DNA of 26,604 nt. Origin: JBDKGH01 sp039798265. Its GTDB lineage: Bacteria; Bacteroidota; Bacteroidia; Flavobacteriales_D; Sanyastnellaceae. The stretch is taken from assembly GCA_039798265.1 (NCBI GenBank), contig JBDKGH010000007.1, forward strand, positions 1-26,604, read 5' to 3'. The position numbers and the translations under genes are program-made. Each line of letters begins with the position of its first letter. Position 1 is the stretch's first letter. The notes under the pieces are model-generated. The model had not been told where the DNA came from and made no database searches. It saw nothing but the letters and a program-made list of their open reading frames with translations. Of the stretch, positions 16,901-23,525 are shown piece by piece.

Positions 16901-19900
16901 TTCCATTGATAGGTTGCGGCACCTTGGCTCAAGTTGGTGATCGTAGCTGGTGTTGGATCGCACACAGTGGCACTACTCAACGAAAAGGCTGCGATCGCTT
17001 GTGGATGAATAACCAAGTTAGCGCTGTGGGTATCTGTGCAACCAAAAGGCGAGGTTACCATCAATTGAATAGTGTAGGTAGTGCTCGCATTGTTTTGTGC
17101 GGTGAACATCGATGATGGGTTGGCATCAATCGATTGGAAACCGTTACCAAAATCCCATGAGTAGTTTAAGCCCAATGCACTTTGGTTATTAAAGAACACC
17201 GTAGCCGGACTACACTGCGGACCAGGATCTGCAAAGGCCGCAACTACAGAAGGATAAACATCAACTGTGCGTGTAGTTTGATGCATACAGCCTTGCGCTG
17301 ACGTTACAGTCAAGGTAATGGTGTAAGTAATTACACTAGCTGTTGTATTGGTATAAACATGATTCGGTGATGCCAATGTTGAAGTGGTACCATCACCAAA
17401 ATTCCATAGATAGGTGTTACCCCCAATAGATCCATTAGTAAAGTTGACATTGAGAGGACTGCACCCATTGCTTACGCTCGTATTAAATTGCGCAAGTGGT
17501 CGAGGGAACACAGTAATAACCGAGGAAGCCGTGTCAGAACAACCGAAAGGTGACAAGCCTACCAATGTAACCGTGTAGTCAACTGCAGCCGACGTCGAGT
17601 TCGAAAAAGTGTGCACCGGCATGGGGAATGTGGAAGTGGTGCCATCACCAAAATCCCAAGCGTACGACTGCGCGCCTGCGATATATGGCATAGCTACTGT
17701 AACCGGTGAACACCCATCGAAGCTCGACAAATCGAATGCGAAGTTGGGTTGTGGATATATCAAAATTGGATCAACGAGTGTATCGTGACAACCGTTGGCG
17801 TGATAAGCAATTAAGGTAACAGGAATACTTTGTAAAAATCCTGTCGTATTCGTGAAGACATGCGTTGGGTTAGTCAATGTAGAAGTAGCACCATCACCGA
17901 AATCCCAGAAATAACTAGATGCATTGATCGACTGGTTAGTGAATGTGCCCAAGAATGGACTACAACCTGGAGGTGTTCCGTTGTCTGTAAATGCCGCTAA
18001 TGCTCCTGCATAAACGGTTACATAAAGCGTATCCGTATCCATACATCCAAATGCGTTATAAGCGCGGAATACAACAGTATAGGTTACGTTCGCATTGGTA
18101 ATATTGGTGAAGGTATGCGTTGGCTCTGCCAATGCCGATGAACCACCATCACCAAATGTCCACTGGTAGGTGTCTGCATTCAATGAAGCGTTTGTAAAAT
18201 GTACAGTAAGTGGCGAGCAACCATCGAGTACATCTTGACCCACAACTGCTACTGGTTTAGGATCAACAGTAATGGTTTGCTGGATAGTATCTGAACAAAA
18301 ATTGGTAGAAGACACCAAAGTCACCACGAAGTTACCATTGGTGGCATATTGATGATCGGGATTTTGCTGTGTTGATGTAGCACCATCTCCGAAATTCCAC
18401 TGCCACGAGTTGATTGTATTACCCGACCCACCGCCTGTAATGGTGGACTCATTATTGAAATGAGCTGTTTCACCCTCACATAAATTGGTGATGGAAAAAT
18501 TTGCATTCGGACGCGGACGCACACGGATGTTCTGGTTAGCCGAAGCTTGACATCCATTGGCACTTGTTACAACAACGGTTACCGTATGATTACCATTGCC
18601 AGTGAAAACAATGTTAGGAGGATCTTGCCCATTGAATGTAAATGGCGCCACATCAAAGGTCCACTGCCAAGCCACTGCATTAACGCTATTTGCAAACATA
18701 TCCGCATTTACCTGAACACAATCTTCATTGTCAGAAGTAGTAATAGTAACCGTAGGATTGGGCAGCACCACTATGGTCATGGTGGCTATGTCATCGCAGG
18801 CGCTCGAGCTACCAGTAATAGCCACTCGACTTCTTACGATATACGTTCCTGGAGTATTATAGGCATGTGTAATGTTACCGCTTCCGGTAGGAACCCATCC
18901 GGCTCCTGTTCCGAAGTCCCACCAATATGCATTTGGAGATCCTGTTGCTTGTTGGAAGAAGGTGACATTTTGACCCACACAGGTGGTGTCGGTACTAGCT
19001 GTAAAACCCGCTGAAGGTGGAGGCACAATTTGAATGGTAATGGAAGTAGGCGCAATACCACAATAGTTACTATCCAACAATTGAACAGTATACGTACCAA
19101 TACCTGGATAGTGCATGGTATGAGGGAATGTTGGTGGCCAGGGCGTCCAATCAATGATCGAATCATGTCCTAAGCCCCAATAATCACCAAAGTTCCAATA
19201 TTCGTAACGTTGGTAAATATTACCTTGGAAGAAACAGTTGCGATAAGTGGTATTCGTAAACGTAACAGTTGTATCAGGGTAACACAACAAAGTTGCAGAG
19301 GCCGTAATGCCCGGATCATCAAGGTCCCAAATACGAATAGGATTAAAGGTAGCTTCTGATTCACCACCTTGAATAACGTTACAGTAATTACTTGCGGTCA
19401 ATGAAACTTCCGTCTCACAGTTTACGGTACCTTGTTGGTACACGTGACTGATGACTTGGTTCCAGTTAGTATAATCGAAGGTGAGTTGTGGACTGCCATC
19501 ACCGAAATCCCAAGTGAAAATGGTGTTTTCAGAAACGTTAGTAGAAGAGTTGATGAACTCCATCATTTGCGGAGCACAAGCTTGAGTAAGGCCACCTACG
19601 GGAATTTGGATGGAAGCACTAGAAGATTCCTCCATCACCACTGTACCTGTAATGGTACATCCCGTAGCCGTCTCGGTAATTGTCATCGTGTAAGTTTCAA
19701 CAGCGGCAGCATACACGTGGTTGATGATTGATGGGGTCGACCACGATGCGCCAGTGGTGTTTGGGGTGCCATCACCCCAGTTTACCTCATAAGCGCCCCA
19801 GTTCTGAGGCGATTGAAGGTTGAAACTGAATGGATCTCCCGTGCACGAGTACCAAATTGGTGTTGCCGAAGGAGTTCCGTAAAAGTCGTAAACGGTGTGA

Positions 19901-19980
19901 CATTGGCCGTACCCATCGTACGAAACCAGCGCCAGTAGCACCGCTACCAAGATTCTGATGTTAATGTTCCACTTTCCCAT
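13924..19980 (-). CDS. Giant PKD-repeat surface protein with T9SS type B sorting domain
   Basis: This 2018-residue protein has a signal peptide (residues 1-25, ending GYGQ), about 22 PKD-like immunoglobulin modules marked by WxFGDG or degenerate versions (first YEVNWGDG, last YEWLFGDG), and a C-terminal T9SS type B domain (about 1915-2018) with FTPDPNDANGG, YNLQIFNKWGELLFESTD, RGWDGYYRNQ and ERAGDVTLLIR. That domain directs export by the type IX system and surface anchoring via PorP/SprF. From residue 588 on, each module has a Cys in a GCSP or CxP sequence spaced 83-85 residues, and a second Cys in YGC or FGC about 60 residues later. From residue 1007 the modules alternate between two subtypes. 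It looks like an extended, disulfide-stiffened stalk, perhaps an adhesin. The ligand is unknown, and no catalytic domain is visible. Confidence 0.95.
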   Translation of the reverse strand: MGKWNINIRILVAVLLALVSYDGYGQCHTVYDFYGTPSATPIWYSCTGDPFSFNLQSPQNWGAYEVNWGDGTPNTTGASWSTPSIINHVYAAAVETYTMTITETATGCTITGTVVMEESSSASIQIPVGGLTQACAPQMMEFINSSTNVSENTIFTWDFGDGSPQLTFDYTNWNQVISHVYQQGTVNCETEVSLTASNYCNVIQGGESEATFNPIRIWDLDDPGITASATLLCYPDTTVTFTNTTYRNCFFQGNIYQRYEYWNFGDYWGLGHDSIIDWTPWPPTFPHTMHYPGIGTYTVQLLDSNYCGIAPTSITIQIVPPPSAGFTASTDTTCVGQNVTFFQQATGSPNAYWWDFGTGAGWVPTGSGNITHAYNTPGTYIVRSRVAITGSSSACDDIATMTIVVLPNPTVTITTSDNEDCVQVNADMFANSVNAVAWQWTFDVAPFTFNGQDPPNIVFTGNGNHTVTVVVTSANGCQASANQNIRVRPRPNANFSITNLCEGETAHFNNESTITGGGSGNTINSWQWNFGDGATSTQQNPDHQYATNGNFVVTLVSSTNFCSDTIQQTITVDPKPVAVVGQDVLDGCSPLTVHFTNASLNADTYQWTFGDGGSSALAEPTHTFTNITNANVTYTVVFRAYNAFGCMDTDTLYVTVYAGALAAFTDNGTPPGCSPFLGTFTNQSINASSYFWDFGDGATSTLTNPTHVFTNTTGFLQSIPVTLIAYHANGCHDTLVDPILIYPQPNFAFDLSSFDGCSPVTVAMPYIAGAQSYAWDFGDGTTSTFPMPVHTFSNSTSAAVDYTVTLVGLSPFGCSDTASSVITVFPRPLAQFNTSVSNGCSPLNVNFTNGSIGGNTYLWNFGDGTTSTLASPNHVYTNTTASVITYTITLTVTSAQGCMHQTTRTVDVYPSVVAAFADPGPQCSPATVFFNNQSALGLNYSWDFGNGFQSIDANPSSMFTAQNNASTTYTIQLMVTSPFGCTDTHSANLVIHPQAIAAFSLSSATVCDPTPATITNLSQGAATYQWNYDDGTFSNTADNVHTHQFQSQGLNVGTYDVTLTATSSFGCSSTATQVFTVYPSVTAQFTVDTVGCSPFQTPFFNQSIGANTYEWHFGDGAFSGLANPSHLYTIGTTDASFEAWLVAYNQYGCVDSTMRTIYVNHQPIAGFTLNDPALCNPLPAEMTNTSQFADSYNWNFGDGTSSTSLDVAVSHAYPAASTNLEMYNIILTAWTNAGCSDTTNLVFTSYPPVNAAFNVDTIGCTPFNASFIQQSSGASNYAWNFGDGSVSTAPAPQHLYTTVGSNDISYEVDLVVSNQYGCTDSTSRTVYVKHTPIAALQLTDPQVCDPAPAELNNLSQFADNYSWSYGDGTFSANDELVHTHTYPTPSGTPDVYNITLTASTIFGCSDQVTSVFTVYPGVTANFATDTMGCSPFNNAFMNQSVGATSFEWSFGDGALSSETNPSHQYLTNNTDDVTFEVQLIASNIYGCTDSISRTIYVNHTPLAVAQIDTTAGCYPLDVTFFNGSIGADNYVWNYGNGQTSNTAEAYHNYIYYNAAPIGVTYDITLTAIANNGCMGVDDLDILVSPDITADFDVDAEGCSPLPVYFDNQSDGGSNYFWTFGDGDVSNEQEPAHTFFNNTNAPIAYEVMLVIQNQYGCNDTTTRLVTVHPAINASFDATPIEQVWPNATVTLDNTSTGGAPAYAWRFDDETTSNLAEPGTHTYATWGEYTIELVAGNNACSDTAYRTITILPPPPVGAFTGPAEGCAPLTVQFTNESQYAAQSNWQFGDGGVANATSPVYTYWNPGTYTVTLTVTGFDGSSDVVTQEQIIHVYPRAQAAFTIAPNEVNIPSEPIFCVNLSQNATTYEWLFGDGNSSNAQSPSYYYQEAGLYDVTLIANNQYNCPDTMHVPAAVQAKLGGLIDFPNAFTPDPNDANGGYYDPLGYNNNVFFPMHAGVTEYNLQIFNKWGELLFESTDVNRGWDGYYRNQMCKQDVYVWKVRARFVDGQRYERAGDVTLLIR
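14970..16980 (-). repeat. Two-module superrepeat inside the PKD protein
   Basis: Protein-level repeat within the giant gene. The first Cys of successive modules falls at residues 1007, 1092, 1175, 1260, 1344, 1429, 1513 and 1598. Odd members (1007, 1175, 1344) are subtype B, with DPxxCxPxPAE and NxSQFADxYxW. Even members (1092, 1260, 1429, 1598) are subtype A, with VDTxGCSPF, NQSxGAxxY and NQYGCxDSxxR. The fourth B position (1513, GCYPLDV) is divergent. The two-module period is 168-169 residues, about 507 bases. Confidence 0.8.
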
Positions 19981-20076
19981 ACCCGATTCTTACGGGACTG
20001 GGCACAAAAAGGCTACGTTTCAAGTTCGGTTTTCGACCAAATGAGAAAAAAAGCATACCAAACAGGGAAAAACACC

Positions 20077-20562
20077 TCAGGGAACGATGGTCTTTATGCG
20101 CTCAACCATCTGAGCCACGGCAGGACAAACCTGCGTATTTCGAAATGTGAGATCCATGATCTGAGCCATATTCTTGCGATCGGTATGCGGGTACTCCCGG
20201 CAGGCCTTCGGTCTCACTTCATAAATTTTACAATAATTTTCTTCATCTAAAAATAAACAGGGTGAGGTATTGAGCACCCAGTCGCCATCTTCATCGATGT
20301 GCAAATTCTTCGAAGTAAACTCAGAGGGTTTTACCCCCAAATGTTGGGCGATTCGATCTATATCTACATCCCGAAAAATCGGTGAGGTTGTTTTACAACA
20401 ATTGGCACAAGCCAAACAATCCACTTTGTCAAAAACCTCCTCATGCGCGGGGTGAAAAAGCTCATCCAAATCGCGTCGGCGAGATAGGTTTTGAAAATAC
20501 TTTTTGAGCGGTTTTTTGTGACTTCGAGCAAACTCTAACGACTTCTTCAGCGACTCATTCAT
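20077..20562 (-). CDS. YkgJ family cysteine cluster protein
   Basis: This 161-residue protein has the eight-cysteine YkgJ pattern: CLACANCC (Cys49, 52, 55, 56), then PCLFLDEENYC (102, 111), IYEVRPKACREYP (121) and a final Cys146. The family is thought to bind a metal, zinc or an iron-sulfur cluster; its function is not settled. The N-terminal 48 residues are basic and helical. No signal peptide is present, so it is cytosolic. I chose ATG at 20562, which overlaps the end of the upstream dihaem enzyme gene by 8 bases; a TTG at 20571 is also open. It is the last gene of the mbnP operon by overlap, which suggests but does not prove a link with metal handling. Confidence 0.9.
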   Translation of the reverse strand: MNESLKKSLEFARSHKKPLKKYFQNLSRRRDLDELFHPAHEEVFDKVDCLACANCCKTTSPIFRDVDIDRIAQHLGVKPSEFTSKNLHIDEDGDWVLNTSPCLFLDEENYCKIYEVRPKACREYPHTDRKNMAQIMDLTFRNTQVCPAVAQMVERIKTIVP

Positions 20563-21652
20563 GCGGATCAAAAAACGCAGGATTATTCATAAAAGTAGTA
20601 TCCGTAAGACACTTCAAAAAGGCAATCAAATCCTGCTTTGATTGTTCGGATAACTGAAGTCCACCTGTGGTAAATTTCATAAATGGATCGATCGTCGTCG
20701 ACGGAACACCTCCACTGTTATAGTGTTCTACGACTTGTTCTAAAGTTGTAAATCGCCCGTCGTGCATATAAGGACCCGTTAATTCCACATTTCGCAAAGT
20801 TGGCGTCTTAAACTTACCACTGTCCAGTTCAAATGCTGTTACCCCCGCCCTTCCCGGATCGTTTTCAAATGTGGCATCCAAACCATTGTTGTGAAACAAA
20901 TAGTCGGTCATTTGCATCGCTCCGAATCCGTGACAGTGAAAACAGTCTGCTCCAAAGCTTCCGCCAGGCACCTCATCTGGACTTCCTCCTTCTAATAAGA
21001 ATAAGTTGAAGCCGTGTTCTTCTGAGGGTGTAAAGTTGTATTGTCCTATGCGCTGCTTATCAAACTTCGAATCGGCAGATATCATGGTTCTTAAAAATGA
21101 AGCCATGGCTCTCGCTGCCCTTTCTTTGGTGATGTCTGTGGTACCATAAGCTGCTTTAAAGAGCGGTGGATATAGCGGATCAGCGCGCAATTCCATCAAG
21201 GCATGATCCCAATCTTCGTCCATTTCTATTGGGTTTTCTACTGGCTCTAATACTTGCTGCTCCAATGTAACCGTTCTACCATCCCAAAAGAAAGTAGTGG
21301 ACCAACCCATATTCACCAAAGCCATCGCCTGACGATGACCTACATCTCCATTAATTCCAGTAGAAAACGTATTTGGATCGCTAAATCCATGCTCGGGTAA
21401 GTGACAGCTTCCACAGGACTGAGTATTGTTGCCACTGAGTTTTTTTTCCCAAAACAAATACCTCCCTAATTCAACTCCCTCCACTGTTAGCGGGTTATTT
21501 GCGGGAATATCCATGGGAGGAAAAAATGGGGGTATCACCAAATCATAAGGAGTAGCCTCCGGATTGGTGGTGTCATTGCTATCTTCCTCTGCTATATCAT
21601 ATCGACAGGCGGCAAGTGCGAGTAAGGCTATGAAAAAAATTCGTTTTTTCAT
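20555..21652 (-). CDS. Dihaem cytochrome c peroxidase/MauG-like lipoprotein
   Basis: This 365-residue protein has a lipoprotein signal (ALLALAAC, acylated Cys16) and two c-type haem sites: CGSCH (80-84) and CFHCH (237-241). Around them are the family segments GRYLFWEKKLS, MALVNMGWSTTFFWDGR with Trp117 between the haems, FKTPTLRNVELTGPYMHDGRF and LEQVVEHYNSGG with Tyr311. It belongs to the bacterial dihaem peroxidase/MauG superfamily, which includes MbnH, the enzyme that makes kynurenine in MbnP. It acts in the periplasm. I chose ATG 21652, which overlaps the stop of the upstream dihaem gene as ATGA and starts the lipoprotein signal; the open frame runs back to 21691. It could be a plain H2O2 peroxidase; context favours protein modification. 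Confidence 0.92.
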   Translation of the reverse strand: MKKRIFFIALLALAACRYDIAEEDSNDTTNPEATPYDLVIPPFFPPMDIPANNPLTVEGVELGRYLFWEKKLSGNNTQSCGSCHLPEHGFSDPNTFSTGINGDVGHRQAMALVNMGWSTTFFWDGRTVTLEQQVLEPVENPIEMDEDWDHALMELRADPLYPPLFKAAYGTTDITKERAARAMASFLRTMISADSKFDKQRIGQYNFTPSEEHGFNLFLLEGGSPDEVPGGSFGADCFHCHGFGAMQMTDYLFHNNGLDATFENDPGRAGVTAFELDSGKFKTPTLRNVELTGPYMHDGRFTTLEQVVEHYNSGGVPSTTIDPFMKFTTGGLQLSEQSKQDLIAFLKCLTDTTFMNNPAFFDPHE

Positions 21653-22662
21653 TCGTAAGGTAAAAATGCACTGTTTTGGACAAAATTCCAATCGGTCAGT
21701 GTTTTCAAGAATAAAACTAATTGCTTTTTCTCTTGTTCAGTCAATCCCAAAGGTTTTATTCGGGCGTCTTGATTAACGTGTCCCTTGCCCCCTGTGTTGA
21801 AATGGTCAATCACCTCTTCCAAGGTGTTTAGCGAACCATCATGCATGTAAGGCGCGGTAAGCTCACTATTCCGAAGGCTTGGCGTCTTAAACTTTCCTTC
21901 GTCCTCATCTTTGTAATTCTCTCTTTTTTTTCCAGGATCGCTATACTGTTTTGAAAGGCCAACATTATAAAATCCGTAATCGGTGAAATTAGGTAATGCA
22001 TGGCACGATGAGCAATTCGTTTTATTGGAGAAAAAAAGATTCATTCCCGCCTTTTCGTCTTCGCTCATTTGATCGTTGTGTTCATAATACGTTCGATCAA
22101 ATCGCGAGTCAGTAGAAATAAAACTCCGCTGATAACAGGCCAACGCACGCGTTAGTACATATACATCGAACGGTCTTCCATAAGCTGCTTGACTCAAATC
22201 TTGCAGCAACTGATCCTCTTCCAATCGATGAACGATGGCCATAATATTTCCATTCATTTCAAGGCTGTCCGTCATTGGTGCCATGGCCTGCAACTCAAGG
22301 TGAGGAACACCGCCTTCCATCATGTAATAGGGATGCCAACCGAGATTGGCCAAGGTTGGTGCATTGCGCTTTCCGCTCTTGCCGTGCGCTCCTACGCTTA
22401 CTGTTTTTCCATCCGTAAAAGCTGCCGAAGCAACGTGGCAAGAACCACAGGAAACCTCCTTGCTCGCACTCAATTCTTTGGAAAAAAATAATCGTCTCCC
22501 CAATTCAAGACGAAGTTGTGTGGGTAAATTATCTTGTGGAACCACCATCTCAGGCCACCATGACGGATAGCGATAGTCAACCGCATGATCGTTCCACTTT
22601 CTTTTTTCCTCGCCACAGGCTAGTAAAAAGACACTACTCAAAAACCAAATGAAGTACCTCAT
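21649..22662 (-). CDS. mbnH: MbnH-like dihaem enzyme adjacent to MbnP
   Basis: This 337-residue lipoprotein (signal ending VFLLAC, Cys16) has two c-haem sites, CGSCH (72-76) and CSSCH (217-221), and the same superfamily segments as its downstream neighbour: GRRLFFSKELS, PTLANLGW with Trp109, FKTPSLRNSELTAPYMHDGS. At LEEVIDHFNTGG it has Phe288 where the other paralogue has Tyr. It begins within the stop codon of mbnP (ATGA overlap), the arrangement expected for an MbnP/MbnH pair, in which MbnH oxidises a Trp of MbnP to kynurenine for copper binding. The symbol is given by context and family; a generic cytochrome c peroxidase is the alternative. The two paralogues are clearly diverged, so the duplication is not recent. 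Confidence 0.88.
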   Translation of the reverse strand: MRYFIWFLSSVFLLACGEEKRKWNDHAVDYRYPSWWPEMVVPQDNLPTQLRLELGRRLFFSKELSASKEVSCGSCHVASAAFTDGKTVSVGAHGKSGKRNAPTLANLGWHPYYMMEGGVPHLELQAMAPMTDSLEMNGNIMAIVHRLEEDQLLQDLSQAAYGRPFDVYVLTRALACYQRSFISTDSRFDRTYYEHNDQMSEDEKAGMNLFFSNKTNCSSCHALPNFTDYGFYNVGLSKQYSDPGKKRENYKDEDEGKFKTPSLRNSELTAPYMHDGSLNTLEEVIDHFNTGGKGHVNQDARIKPLGLTEQEKKQLVLFLKTLTDWNFVQNSAFLPYE

Positions 22663-23417
22663 TTCACCGTGAACGCCGTGGTCATGTTGTTGATGAACCG
22701 AGTGGCCAAGGTTGCATTATCGCTCGTATGGGTGATGTATTCGGTAGCCAGATCAAATTGATCATTGGGGTTGAATAAAATTTGCTTTACGTCCACGATG
22801 ATTTCAATGGTTTCTTTCCCATTGGATCCCAGTGTTTTTGTGCAGGGCAAGGTAACTGAACGATAATTCGGGTTATCGCCAATGTGAAAGGCAATCGGAT
22901 CGAGTAGCGGGTTGCCCTCTACTCCCTCAAGATCCGCTTTTCCTTCCAATTTTACAAATATGTACCCCGTATTCCATGACCAAAACATGCCCTGTGCGCC
23001 TTGCACACTCAAAGGGTGCGAGTTGGGATAAGTAGATGGATCGACATGTAAATTGTAATCTTGAGGAACACCCAATCCAAACGTAATACTATCCAACTGG
23101 CCTGGATCCATATTGACTGCAAACGAAGAAGAAGCGGTGAAATCGTTCAGAATAAAATCTTTCACCTGTTTGCTGCCTTGCTCACCGTGAAGAGTAAGTT
23201 GACTGATATAACCCATAAACGCATCTATGCGAATGCGGTGACCGAGGGGGTCGGTATACACCTGCCCCATTGTGAATGGTTCATCGCCATAAACGGTTTT
23301 GATAATCACGTTAGCTCCCGAATCTACAGGGGTCGGTTTTTCCTCCGGATCACACGCCGTGAAAAGTAAAACGGCCAACAAAGCGAGTACTGATCCTAAT
23401 AACCTTTGTGTTTTCAT
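22659..23417 (-). CDS. mbnP: MbnP-like copper-binding lipoprotein
   Basis: This 252-residue periplasmic lipoprotein (signal ending LLFTAC, acylated Cys22) fits the MbnP family. Visible features are the YTDPLGHRIRIDAFMGYISQLTL opening with strand-like alternation, the family hallmark MFWSWNTGYIFVKLEG with Trp146 and Trp148, and PIAFHIGDNPNYRSVTL with His178. Other possible metal ligands are His124, His134 and His230. In the studied MbnP of a methanotroph, a Trp is converted to kynurenine by the partner MbnH, and copper binding depends on it. The gene is the first of four overlapping genes, each overlapping the next by 4, 4 and 8 bases. It is divergent from the AddA-like gene. Which Trp is modified here is not known. 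Confidence 0.88.
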   Translation of the reverse strand: MKTQRLLGSVLALLAVLLFTACDPEEKPTPVDSGANVIIKTVYGDEPFTMGQVYTDPLGHRIRIDAFMGYISQLTLHGEQGSKQVKDFILNDFTASSSFAVNMDPGQLDSITFGLGVPQDYNLHVDPSTYPNSHPLSVQGAQGMFWSWNTGYIFVKLEGKADLEGVEGNPLLDPIAFHIGDNPNYRSVTLPCTKTLGSNGKETIEIIVDVKQILFNPNDQFDLATEYITHTSDNATLATRFINNMTTAFTVK

Positions 23418-23424
23418 GAGCGGG

Positions 23425-23448
23425 GGTATAATAAGTGTCTAATATACC
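23425..23448. promoter_or_regulatory. Dyad upstream of the mbnP operon
   Basis: GGTATA (23425-23430) and TATACC (23443-23448) form perfect six-base arms, with two further symmetric pairs inside, centred about 20 bases before the mbnP start codon. It could be an operator for a metal-responsive regulator or a 5' leader hairpin. I see no convincing TAnnTTTG promoter in the 108-base divergent region, so the call is tentative. Confidence 0.35.
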
Positions 23449-23525
23449 AATAATTAGCGCAAAGCCCTAACACATTTCTCGGTAACTCTACAAAAGCTGA
23501 GTTCCCTTTCTTATCTTAGTGCCAT

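Noticed and set aside
18547..19014. Plus-strand open frame of 155 codons inside the PKD gene
   Set aside because: Antisense shadow of PKD modules; composition is unlike a folded protein and no start context was seen.
14250..19900. Regularly spaced repeats that could suggest a CRISPR array or satellite
   Set aside because: The repeats are diverged coding modules of about 250 bases in one open frame, not short identical direct repeats with unique spacers.
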